A stretch of 64,000 nucleotides of DNA from Nostoc sp. UHCC 0302 (lineage in GTDB: Bacteria > Cyanobacteriota > Cyanobacteriia > Cyanobacteriales > Nostocaceae): assembly GCF_038096175.1 (NCBI RefSeq), contig NZ_CP151101.1, positions 294,431 through 358,430 on the forward strand. Direction: 5' to 3'. Below, one piece after another: positions 10,330 to 18,611 of the stretch. Position 1 is the stretch's first letter; every line of letters starts with the position of its first letter. The translations under genes were made by a program, and so were the position numbers. The notes under the pieces were generated by a model. The model made no database searches, was not told the origin of the DNA, and saw only the letters and a program-made list of their open reading frames with translations.

Positions 10330-10590
10330 AAAAAATAAACTGAAAATGCCTAAATAGTTGTATAGCACAATAGCGATTAAAAAGGGTGCTATTCGGGCAA
10401 GGGATCACAAGCCATTGAATTCAACATCAGCCAGAGAGAATTTTCTACAATCTCCTTAAAATAAGCACCTTTGCCCCTTTTGTTCAGCCTTGCTTACACC
10501 TGTAACACTTGTGTAATTAATTGCAACCAGGGAGCGTTTTAACCTCATATATCACTTGTTAACTATTTAGGCATTTTCAGTTTATTTTTT
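10330..10590. repeat. 261-bp element bounded by perfect 30-bp inverted repeats
   Basis: Positions 10330-10359 and 10561-10590 are exact reverse complements over 30 bp; the left arm starts AAAAAATAAACTGAAAATGC. The 201-bp interior has no convincing ORF. The form is that of a MITE (non-autonomous transposable element) or a very long hairpin. No second copy is visible in this window and no target duplication is evident. Confidence 0.7.
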
Positions 10591-10707
10591 GCACCTATTT
10601 TTAGTTTTTCAAAAATCATGCCCTTTTTACCACCCAAATCGGGAAAATGGGCTTGCCTTTATGTGAAGCGATTGCACTAATCACGCGTGCAATCGCCCCC
10701 CGAAGAC

Positions 10708-11019
10708 TTACTTCGATCCGGCGTTCAGTTGACGAATTTCCTCCAAGATAGTTTGGTGATAGCCTGTCTCTCCCTGCTGCAAAAATAAACTATCGCCTTT
10801 TTTATAATCTGCAATCGCCCCTTTCTTATCCCCCATTTCCACCCTGACTAAACCCCGATTTAAGTAAGCCCTGGCGTTGCTTGAATCAAGTTCAATCGCC
10901 TTGGTGTAATCGGATATCGCACCTTGATAATCCCTAATTTCCTTACGCGAGAGTCCCCGGTTGTTGTACGCTATGCTATTTTTGGGAGCCATTGTAATTG
11001 CATAGGTATAGTCTGCAAT
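10708..11019 (-). pseudogene. C-terminal fragment of a TPR-repeat protein
   Basis: It encodes two and a half TPR units of the NRGLxxxxxDYQGAISDYTKAIELDP type: AYNNRGLSRKEIRDYQGAIS, then AYLNRGLVRVEMGDKKGAIA, and a tail ending RQLNAGSK. An ATG at 10990-10992 exists, but homologous coding continues upstream of it (ADYTYAITMAPKNS) to a stop just beyond. This is the 3' remnant of a longer TPR protein, and it is unlikely to be functional alone. Confidence 0.65.
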
Positions 11020-11324
11020 TGTCCAAAACCACTGCTTAGGGAGGCTGGCTTAGTACATTAATTAGTACAGCATCCCAAATATAAAGACTGTGGATAGTCA
11101 AGTGCTGGATTGAATTATTGCTCAACTAAAGAACTCCCCTCTCCGCAATTCTTTCTTTTAACCCTGTAGAAACTGCATTTTTTAGCGACAAATACCCTGC
11201 TGAGCAATAGGCATACTAGTATTGTATTTGTTGTCTATCTCCGTATTATGAGTGTACTATACGTAAAAAATGAGAATTTTTTAGTTGCTCTCATGTGAGT
11301 TGAAATGACCATTTAGAGCGACAA

Positions 11325-11377
11325 TAAAAATCAGACAGAATAAAACCAGACGAAACTGTGATTGTGTCTGATTTTTA
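11325..11377. repeat. Inverted repeat with perfect 13-bp arms abutting the recombinase RBS
   Basis: The arms TAAAAATCAGACA (11325-11337) and TGTCTGATTTTTA (11365-11377) are exact reverse complements separated by 27 nt; the spacer holds a further CAGAC. The right arm touches the ribosome-binding site AAGGGAG of the recombinase at 11392. It could be a terminator for upstream transcription, a hairpin controlling translation, or a recombinase-binding site. Confidence 0.6.
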
Positions 11378-11391
11378 AGGGAGTAAAGAAA

Positions 11392-12321
11392 ATGACGCTC
11401 TCTCTGGTTCATATTGTCGCGCATAGAAAGGCGATCGCTTCCTTGCCAGTAGCGCAGGCGGAGGCGAAGTTGATTGCGCTGTGGTTGGAGGGAAAAGCGT
11501 CGTCTTCTATTCAGGCTTACCAGCGATACACTAGGCGATTCCTGGATTTTCTGGACAAGCCGCTCAAAAAAGTGACTTATGAAGACTTGGTAGAATACGC
11601 TAGTTCTTTTGGGGGCAATGCCGAAAGCACAAAGCGGATATACATAGCTTGTGCTAAAAGCTTGATTAGTTTCGCTCATAAAATTGGATATCTCCCTTTT
11701 AATGTGGGTATGGCTTTAAAACTGGGCGAACTACCAGATGTAATCAACGAACGCTATTTAGACGAAGCTGATATTAAGCTGTTGGTACGGGCAGCATCAA
11801 AAGCGCTCGCAGCGGCGAAAACTCCTAAACGGCAGTACACAGCCCTACGTAATTTGTTAATTATCAAACTCTTGTATCAGGCAGGGTTACGGGCGAGTGA
11901 AATCTGTAATTTGACTTGGGGAGATTTGACACCTCGCAGTGACAGTGGACAGGTGTACGTGAGAAAAGCTAAAGGCAGCAAAAGCCGTACAATTCTCATT
12001 AAGCCGAAGCTGTGGGCAGAACTAATGGAGTTTAAAGGTGATACTCATCTCACAGATGCAGTATTCAAGAGTCAGAAGGGGGGACACCTCGACCGCCAAA
12101 ACTTACACCCGATTGTCAAAGCAATTGCTGTTGAAGCTGGATTAAGCGAACTGGTTTCGGCTCACTGGTTACGTCATGCCCACGGTTCTCACGCGATTGA
12201 GCGTGGGACTAATCCAGTGCTAGTTAAAGAAACTTTGGGTCACTCCAATTTGGCTGTCACTGATCGCTACCTGAAAGCTAGACCGAATGAAAGCAGTGCT
12301 TTAAATTTGATAGATATTTGA
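11392..12321 (+). CDS. Tyrosine recombinase (XerC/XerD-like integrase)
   Basis: A 309-residue site-specific recombinase that should cut and rejoin DNA through a 3'-phosphotyrosine. An N-terminal SAM-like core-binding domain (about 22-105, SSIQAYQRYTRRFLDFLDKP) is followed by the catalytic domain. The expected residues are present: Arg in GLRASE, Lys in AKGSKSR, H-x-x-R in HWLRHAHGSHA, His in LGHSNL and Tyr in TDRYLKARP. I chose the ATG at 11392 because AAGGGAG lies 8 nt upstream; a TTG start ten codons earlier lies inside the hairpin. It faces the replication operon tail-to-tail, as expected for a plasmid resolvase or dimer-resolution enzyme. Confidence 0.9.
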   Translation: MTLSLVHIVAHRKAIASLPVAQAEAKLIALWLEGKASSSIQAYQRYTRRFLDFLDKPLKKVTYEDLVEYASSFGGNAESTKRIYIACAKSLISFAHKIGYLPFNVGMALKLGELPDVINERYLDEADIKLLVRAASKALAAAKTPKRQYTALRNLLIIKLLYQAGLRASEICNLTWGDLTPRSDSGQVYVRKAKGSKSRTILIKPKLWAELMEFKGDTHLTDAVFKSQKGGHLDRQNLHPIVKAIAVEAGLSELVSAHWLRHAHGSHAIERGTNPVLVKETLGHSNLAVTDRYLKARPNESSALNLIDI

Positions 12322-12458
12322 ACTTTTACCAATGATATCAACTGATTTCTGTCCACTCACCAGCACAATCGAAGGGTACTGTCTTTCGCAAATCGCTGGA
12401 CTCACCTCCAGTTCTGCCAATATGGACAATCACCAATAATATTAGTTGGTTCATGAAA

Positions 12459-15400
12459 TCATCCCTCGATTGGCAACACCTCCTCACTGAGCAAGGCGTA
12501 AAACTCCGGTACTTGAGATTCAACAAGCCGCAGATCACTCGCCGCGATCGCTTCCAACTCCAGCACCGTCTCCCAGCGCAAATCGGAACACCATCGTTGA
12601 AGGGTATTTTTCAGTGCCGAAACTCCAAGGGAGATAGCAGAGCGAAGCATTTCAACACAATGGAGTAGAGAAGTTCGTTCACTTGAGGGGGGGCCAAATT
12701 TCGTAGTATCCCCCCCCTCATAATGGGAAATCCTTATAGCATTCTGGGGGGGGGTGGATACGGGGTGCTGACTCGACTCAACGCTATGCTGGGAGTGCAT
12801 TGTAGGCTGATACGGGTCTACAGTTTGGGCAACGTAACAAATGTGTGACTCTTTCAAAGTGCGCTGTTGTTGACGATGGGCAATAACTTGTTTTGCAAAT
12901 TCTAATTCCTCCTTTGATAACGAGTAAATTTTCACCTGCTGACCACGTGGCCCCTGCTTGCGACAGGACAACTTTAGCCCCAGCTGCTCAAGCATTGTGG
13001 CTAGTAGCCAAATCGGTTCACAGTCACTAGGGACAGTAAACCCAAGAATTGCTTTAATATGAGCAGCGCAATTTAATGCGTGAGCCGTCATAGTTAGTAA
13101 GTCGCTGTCGGTGGCAGTAACTTCACCCCCGGTCACTAGCCGTTTAAGAATATGATGTAAACCCAAGTTGAAACGGGCCAGCCAACGCGCCGAATAGTTG
13201 CCCCAGTCGATGCACAAAGGTAAATTGTCGCGTTCGGTGCGATCTTTGTCCGTGACAAGTTTTGGAGGACTTGGGTATTGTCTGAGAGTCTTGGGGTCAA
13301 TAATCTCGTCGCTTGGTTTTTCCAGGATTGCCTCAAGAGAAGCGATCGCTTTGATCAACCGACCACCCGCATCTTTTTCAACTAGTTCCGGTGTTACTTC
13401 TATACCGTAAGCCGAGAAAATGCGGAATTTCTCACATTCAAAAACGTCTTGTGGAGAGAGATAGTCCTTACTTTGGCGGAGACGATATTCACTTGGGGTA
13501 ATATTGTTAGCTCTAGCAACAGCTGAGTAATGGGCAGTGTTCAAAGCCTGTGCTGCTGATTTCAACTGCTCTTGGGCTTTAGTATCACTATCCCTGCCGA
13601 GGGGTACTATAGTATTGCCCATTTCAGTGAGGAGCGAACGCAAATCATCACGTAGATTATTCAGAGAATAGTGACGGTTTGCCTGAATTTGACAGAAAGC
13701 CTCTAGCGCCCAGTCCTTTTCTGCGCCGCGCTTTCCTGTTTCACGGTCAATTCGCAACAGAAAAGCAGTTATTTCGTTGGTTTGCAATAGGTGTTCTTTT
13801 ATCTTGTGGGCATTAGTATCTTTGTAACCAAAGGGAGGACGCGGGGCCACCCAAACGTGAAAGGGGACTTTTGGGCGATAGCGGTAGAGCTGTTGGGCGC
13901 ACTCGGTTGCAGTTTGTGAAACTGCATGGAATACACCAAACACCAAGTCAAAATGATATTGGGCAATGTCTACACCAGTCCCCAGGCTAGGAGAAGTGAA
14001 CAAAGCATCAAGGTTTTTGACGGCATTGGTGATATCCTTAATAAACGCAATGTTTTCCTCACTGCCGGAGTTGTCTGAATGCACAGACCAAATGCGTAGT
14101 CCCGATAAATGATTGCTGGCTGAGTTGGAATCGGATGATTCTTCTATTTTTATTGTTAGTGACTTTTCAAGTTTCTTGATGAAACGCTTGGAGTCGCTAA
14201 CTACCATGATTTTCTGTCCTGCCATCAGTGCCGCCGAAATCTGCGCGACTATGGCACTGGAATTATCCCCCTCATACCAGTAAATTGTGCGCTCTCCATT
14301 TCGCCACTCGTTCTTGATAATGTATGGGATTTCATCTGTTGGTCGCATGGAGCGGAAGAAATCCACGGTTAAATCGTCCATGTGTGCATCAGCGATGACA
14401 ACCAGTGGCGCATTGTATACTATGTATTCGAGTACCTCCAAGATGGCAGCTCGGTGTGCCTTGCAAGTATTACTGTGCAGTAGGTGAGTGAGGTATTGGC
14501 AAGCTTCATCAATAAATATGCAGCCGTATGTGAGGGCTTGAGTGTTGAGCTTGTACAAGCTGTCGATAGTAATCGACAGAGCTGTGGCTTGAGCTAAACC
14601 CATGTAACCTAAGTCTGAGTACATCGCAGTTCTCAAGCGATCACTGAGATTTTTCAGCAGGTTAACGCGATGCCCGTTGTTGAGGAACCGAGCGTCGGGG
14701 TTTTGGTCACGCCACCAGCGCATAAGTTCAGTTTTGCCCGTACCCATATCGCTCCATAAAACCACAAGTCCTAACATGGGAAATCTAAATTGTGGGCGAG
14801 TATGAGTTTTTTCGTTTGAAATTCCGCCAGAATCCGTCTTTTCCTCCTCCTTTATCTTTTCTCCTTCAACAGAAGGTGTAAACAACTTTTCTTGAGCAAT
14901 TTCATAAAGAGCCGGGACGTTGGAGCATTTTTCCTGCAAGTTAGGAATGTTGAGGGCAAGACTCAGATATTGAACGTTGACTGTCACATCGGGTTTATAC
15001 TTGCTCAGTCCCCATTTTTTCGCGCGATAGCCGCGTTGGTAATCAGCAAGCGATTTGGCATCATCAATAATTGCAGTCAACAGAGCGTTGGCATCTTCGC
15101 CGCGACCAACCACAAAATCATCCACACCCTTCTCTGGCCCTGGCAGTAATGCAACTTCGCAAGTAGCACCCGCAGCAACAATAGCCTTACCTGTCCTTAA
15201 TGTTGCTTGAAAAACTGACCACCTGGTATTGCTTCTGGTTTCGTAGTCGAATAATATAATGAACTTGCGTCCCGGTTGTGCCAATGGCATTAAGTCTGGG
15301 TGCAGTCGTTCATCAAAGTCCCGTTTGCCTACGCGACCATTCCAAATTCCTGGCAGCGCGATCGCCACAAACCCCATAGAAAGCAAGCAGGCCGCCTTTT

Positions 15401-15941
15401 TCTCGCCCTCGCATAAGATTACGGGAATCTCCGGGTGAGAGATCACCCACTCCCAGAACAGGCGTGGATTGAGTATATCTTGTAGCCGCAGCGCCAAGGG
15501 TGAGAGATGCCGCTTAATGCAATGACGTTTGGCAACCTGATCCCAAACTGGGTTGGCGACATCGAAGTAGGTAACACGGTTGGCGGTTTTGGGGGGTGAT
15601 TCGTACTTAACGGGCTTGCCTTTCTCCCAGTCCATGCGGGGCAAGTTCGGTTTAATCCGCCCCCACTCCATTGGCTGCCAGTTTTTGAACGGGTCAAGTG
15701 ACTGAATCCATGTACCACCCAGTAAGAGATGTTGATACAGCTTTAAGTATCCATCAGTGACTCGACCTGCATTTTTCCGGGGGATCTTATCGGAGATGAA
15801 CAGGAAATCATAAACCGATTCTCCCTCGATGTGGAAGAAGTTGCGCTCAACCAGTGCCGGGTGAATCGCACTGCCAACTGTTAGCTCATGGTAAACGGTT
15901 GCCGTGAGGTTGTTGGGATATTCAATTGGGGAATCGTTCAT
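12459..15941 (-). CDS. Plasmid replication protein, CyRepA1 family (DUF3854 plus helicase-like domain)
   Basis: A 1160-residue protein with the layout of cyanobacterial CyRepA1 replication proteins. Residues about 170-290 hold the DUF3854/TOPRIM-like part (PVILCEGEKKAACLL, ALPGIWNGRVG, IILFDYE, KGVDDF). About 390-500 hold an ATPase motor with Walker A SDMGTGKTE (about 397-405) and Walker B IFIDEAC (about 475). Further helicase-like motifs follow to about 700 (ALFTSPSLGTGVDI). The family is known to support replication of large cyanobacterial plasmids. This makes the window plasmid or plasmid-derived, with an origin probably nearby. The start codon overlaps the stop of the upstream gene (TAATG), so translation is probably coupled. 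The gene looks intact. Confidence 0.88.
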   Translation of the reverse strand: MNDSPIEYPNNLTATVYHELTVGSAIHPALVERNFFHIEGESVYDFLFISDKIPRKNAGRVTDGYLKLYQHLLLGGTWIQSLDPFKNWQPMEWGRIKPNLPRMDWEKGKPVKYESPPKTANRVTYFDVANPVWDQVAKRHCIKRHLSPLALRLQDILNPRLFWEWVISHPEIPVILCEGEKKAACLLSMGFVAIALPGIWNGRVGKRDFDERLHPDLMPLAQPGRKFIILFDYETRSNTRWSVFQATLRTGKAIVAAGATCEVALLPGPEKGVDDFVVGRGEDANALLTAIIDDAKSLADYQRGYRAKKWGLSKYKPDVTVNVQYLSLALNIPNLQEKCSNVPALYEIAQEKLFTPSVEGEKIKEEEKTDSGGISNEKTHTRPQFRFPMLGLVVLWSDMGTGKTELMRWWRDQNPDARFLNNGHRVNLLKNLSDRLRTAMYSDLGYMGLAQATALSITIDSLYKLNTQALTYGCIFIDEACQYLTHLLHSNTCKAHRAAILEVLEYIVYNAPLVVIADAHMDDLTVDFFRSMRPTDEIPYIIKNEWRNGERTIYWYEGDNSSAIVAQISAALMAGQKIMVVSDSKRFIKKLEKSLTIKIEESSDSNSASNHLSGLRIWSVHSDNSGSEENIAFIKDITNAVKNLDALFTSPSLGTGVDIAQYHFDLVFGVFHAVSQTATECAQQLYRYRPKVPFHVWVAPRPPFGYKDTNAHKIKEHLLQTNEITAFLLRIDRETGKRGAEKDWALEAFCQIQANRHYSLNNLRDDLRSLLTEMGNTIVPLGRDSDTKAQEQLKSAAQALNTAHYSAVARANNITPSEYRLRQSKDYLSPQDVFECEKFRIFSAYGIEVTPELVEKDAGGRLIKAIASLEAILEKPSDEIIDPKTLRQYPSPPKLVTDKDRTERDNLPLCIDWGNYSARWLARFNLGLHHILKRLVTGGEVTATDSDLLTMTAHALNCAAHIKAILGFTVPSDCEPIWLLATMLEQLGLKLSCRKQGPRGQQVKIYSLSKEELEFAKQVIAHRQQQRTLKESHICYVAQTVDPYQPTMHSQHSVESSQHPVSTPPQNAIRISHYEGGDTTKFGPPSSERTSLLHCVEMLRSAISLGVSALKNTLQRWCSDLRWETVLELEAIAASDLRLVESQVPEFYALLSEEVLPIEG

Positions 15942-16480
15942 TAGCTGATGCCCCCCGCAGTTAGGGAGCGCCCTTGTTCGTACACGAGTGCTGTTGAAGA
16001 AACAGAACTGTTAATTGCTAGTTCTTTGGGACTAATGGTTTTTGAGCCACACCCGTCCTGTGGATTGCTTTGTGTAAAAAGGATATGGGTGCTGAACATC
16101 TCCCCAGTCTCTAAAACTGTGCCAAATACAAAATCAAGCTCTGGCGAAACCAACAGCAATAGCTCCGCTTGTGGGTCTAACTCAAAGACTGTGTTAGCTA
16201 ACTGGTTCTGTTTTATTAAGATTTGTTTGAAATCATTGCTACTACAAGCAATGATTGCAACTGCGTGATCCGATATCTGGGTGCTGTTTCCTCGATGCCA
16301 AAACCAGTTTGTACGCTCCAACAAAGCCGCCCTAGTGAGGACATTTTGAAAGCGAGTTTCTCGAAAATAACTTGAATACTTCTGTTGCCCATCAAAATTG
16401 GGCTGCTGGGATGGCACACAAACAACCCCCGACAGCCTACACCTGACACCCTTTTTTATGGGGCGATTACCATTTTTCAC
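15941..16480 (-). CDS. Hypothetical protein upstream of, and translationally coupled to, the replication gene
   Basis: A 179-residue soluble protein with no recognised domain. Visible segments are YSSYFRETRFQNVLTRAALL and a hydrophobic core AELLLLVSPELDFVFGTVLE. Its TAA stop shares one base with the ATG of the CyRepA1 gene, so ribosomes could pass directly from one to the other. A gene in this position often sets the rate of Rep synthesis or loads Rep, but no sequence feature proves it. It is the first gene of the operon, and its upstream region is the long noncoding stretch to 17181. Confidence 0.7.
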   Translation of the reverse strand: MKNGNRPIKKGVRCRLSGVVCVPSQQPNFDGQQKYSSYFRETRFQNVLTRAALLERTNWFWHRGNSTQISDHAVAIIACSSNDFKQILIKQNQLANTVFELDPQAELLLLVSPELDFVFGTVLETGEMFSTHILFTQSNPQDGCGSKTISPKELAINSSVSSTALVYEQGRSLTAGGIS

Positions 16481-16790
16481 AGTATTTACCTCTGATTAAC
16501 TTGGTTGACAAGTTCAGAGGGGGTTATTCGCGCTGCACATCTTTGTAACTACAAAATTCTCACTCTTTCTTCATCAAACTTCACATCTTACCAATTTGAA
16601 GAATTTTAACAGCCAAAAATTTGCCACTACAGATAGCATTCTGGTGACAACCCGTATATAATACGGAAAGCAGCGCGGATTATACTCTCGGACAAGTTTA
16701 GTATTCGTCTCAGTCGGCAAACTTCAGCGAAAACTTCTCTTGTTCCTTCGAGATCAACCCCTGCTCTGAGGTTATATGCAATTTAAGACC

Positions 16791-16826
16791 CGCAAAAAGC
16801 GCCACTCCTTAGTGGTGCTTTTTGCG
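16791..16826. terminator. Strong symmetrical hairpin, terminator-like
   Basis: A near-perfect palindrome: CGCAAAAAGC pairs with GCTTTTTGCG and the inner CCACT pairs with AGTGG around a CCTT loop. Each strand presents a T run in its 3' arm, so it could stop transcription in both directions. It could also be a structured element of the plasmid origin. Confidence 0.55.
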
Positions 16827-16990
16827 TTAAATTGTTGCTGCATATTGCATCTTTACCTCCTCTATGTAGTTTGTTTAGCAATAGCCTGATTTTACAGAAG
16901 TTTGGGATTTTTAGTATCCAACAATATATTTATTGTTGATTTTACGGTTACTGGATTTGTGAATCTGTAAGCAGACACAACTGTGACAAC

Positions 16991-17004
16991 GTATTTAGAA
17001 GTAC
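16991..17004 (+). promoter_or_regulatory. NtcA-like site GTA-N8-TAC
   Basis: GTA, eight bases (TTTAGAAG), then TAC, about 180 bp upstream of the NB-ARC gene start. NtcA, the cyanobacterial nitrogen regulator, binds this consensus. The motif is short enough to arise by chance and no clear -10 box at the standard distance was identified. Confidence 0.25.
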
Positions 17005-17181
17005 GATATCACTACTTACGAAAAGTAACATTTAAATCATATACCCTAGAGATGATATTGAAAATAGCATGTTTATTAAGAAAAATAACTAAACTATAGG
17101 TTTTATCAAATAAATTATATATAAAACACTAGATTATATAATTACATCAAAATTATACGTATGCCATAAGGAAACCTAAAA

Positions 17182-18609
17182 ATGAATTCCGATACTAGTT
17201 TAGGGATAGAGGAAATATTGGATTTTGTGGGCGAAGAAGTCCTTCGCCACCTTGGAAGACGCTTGTCCAAGGCTGAAGTAGCTGTCATACAAGGAACTTG
17301 GGATGGGAAAGATTATAAAACAATAGCAAGCACTTCAGGGTACAACGTTTACTATTTACAGTCAGCTGTAGGGCCTCAATTATGGATAATGCTTTCTGAA
17401 ATTATAGGTGGTGGGGTTAAAGTTACAAAAGCGTCTCTGAAAGCAAATTTACTAAAATTAGTAAAGAAGGATTATGTCAAACAACTAGAAATATCTGAGA
17501 TAAAAGAAAAATATTTAGTAGGAAAGATTAAGCTTTATGGAGACTTGCCGACAATAAAATCTTTTTATGGACGAAATGATGAACTTGATTATATAAGAAA
17601 CAACGCTAAGCTTTTTAATGAACGATGTATATTCATAGTTGGAATAGGAGGAATAGGTAAAAGTTTATTGGCCTCAAAATTTGTAGAAGAAATTCTTCTA
17701 GAAAATTCAGATAGATATCAGTATGTAATTTGGCAAAGGGTGAACCATTGCTCATCAGTTAATCAAATAATTACAGAATTATTTGATGTTTTAGAGTTAG
17801 ATGTTAAAAACAGAAGTTTAGAAGCAAAAATTTCTTTACTATCAAAGTATTGCCATACATCTAACTATCTAATTGTACTAGATGGGTTAGAAGGACTAGC
17901 GCAATCAAAAAAATTTGAAGAGAAAGTGAAAATGGGAAATTTCCTTTTTCAATTCAGAAAAGCAAAACATAAAAGTTGCATAATACTCACAAGTCAAATA
18001 CCTTTAGAGCAAGTTGCTTATACAAGTACAACTTTTGTTTCCGGATACATACGGCTACAAGGTTTAGCAGAAGATGCCGCAATGCGAATCTTGCGCGAAA
18101 ATGGTTTAGATGGAGAGGAATGTAAAAAGTTAATAAAAAATTATCGTGGTAATCCATCAGCTTTAGAAGCTGTTTGCGACCGAATAAACCAGTTCTTTGG
18201 GGGAAGTGTTAAAAGATTTTTCGATTATCAGACTACTTTAATTTCAGAGCGTTTGCAAATTATGCTAGATCAACATTTTAAGCAAAACGGGCTTTTAGAT
18301 GATCTTCAAAAAGAAATAATGATTTATTTAGCTGAAGAGACTGTAGAAGATTTAAAACCTATTAGTTTTTATCAAATTGTTGATGATTTAAAAAAACGAT
18401 TATATTTAAATTTATCAATTTCTGAAATAATAACTGCACTTGATGCTTTAGAGCAAAGTTCATTAGTTGAAACTAACAGAAAAACAACTACTCAAGAAAT
18501 TAGCTATAGTTTAGAACCAGTTATTAAAAAATATATCACAATTGATCCGTTAGGATTAGTGCATAGAAATTTAAACAATTCAAAAATAAGCAGTAATAAG
18601 CAGGAGTAA
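17182..18609 (+). CDS. NB-ARC ATPase with vMAP-type N-terminal helix-turn-helix domain
   Basis: A 475-residue STAND-type signalling ATPase. Residues 7-90 form a helical domain (EEILDFVGEEVLRHLGRRLS) with VIQGTWDGKDYKTIAS. This matches the HTH seen at the N-terminus of cyanobacterial 'vWA-MoxR associated' proteins. The NB-ARC core has P-loop GIGGIGKS (154-161), Walker B YLIVLDGLEG (about 229-238), a sensor-like CIILTSQ and GNPSAL in the place of GLPL. A winged-helix part follows to the end. The WD40/TPR sensor repeats usual after NB-ARC are missing, so sensing may be done by a partner. The kinase gene starts 3 bp after its stop, so the two are clearly co-transcribed and probably work together. 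Confidence 0.85.
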   Translation: MNSDTSLGIEEILDFVGEEVLRHLGRRLSKAEVAVIQGTWDGKDYKTIASTSGYNVYYLQSAVGPQLWIMLSEIIGGGVKVTKASLKANLLKLVKKDYVKQLEISEIKEKYLVGKIKLYGDLPTIKSFYGRNDELDYIRNNAKLFNERCIFIVGIGGIGKSLLASKFVEEILLENSDRYQYVIWQRVNHCSSVNQIITELFDVLELDVKNRSLEAKISLLSKYCHTSNYLIVLDGLEGLAQSKKFEEKVKMGNFLFQFRKAKHKSCIILTSQIPLEQVAYTSTTFVSGYIRLQGLAEDAAMRILRENGLDGEECKKLIKNYRGNPSALEAVCDRINQFFGGSVKRFFDYQTTLISERLQIMLDQHFKQNGLLDDLQKEIMIYLAEETVEDLKPISFYQIVDDLKKRLYLNLSISEIITALDALEQSSLVETNRKTTTQEISYSLEPVIKKYITIDPLGLVHRNLNNSKISSNKQE

Positions 18610-18611
18610 AT

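Larger units (their letters stand above)
16481..17181. other. Noncoding region between the replication operon and the NB-ARC operon; candidate origin and promoters
   Basis: About 700 bp without a gene. Visible are a palindrome CCGTAT-ATA-ATACGG at 16652-16666, a strong hairpin at 16791-16826, an NtcA-like GTA-N8-TAC at 16991-17004, and an AT-rich leader before 17182. No tandem iterons are evident by eye. It must contain the divergent promoters of both operons. An origin here is inference from its position next to the rep operon. Confidence 0.5.

Noticed and set aside
11281..11679. A 132-codon minus-strand frame over the recombinase start
   Set aside because: It is antisense to the conserved core-binding domain, has no recognisable content and crosses the hairpin.
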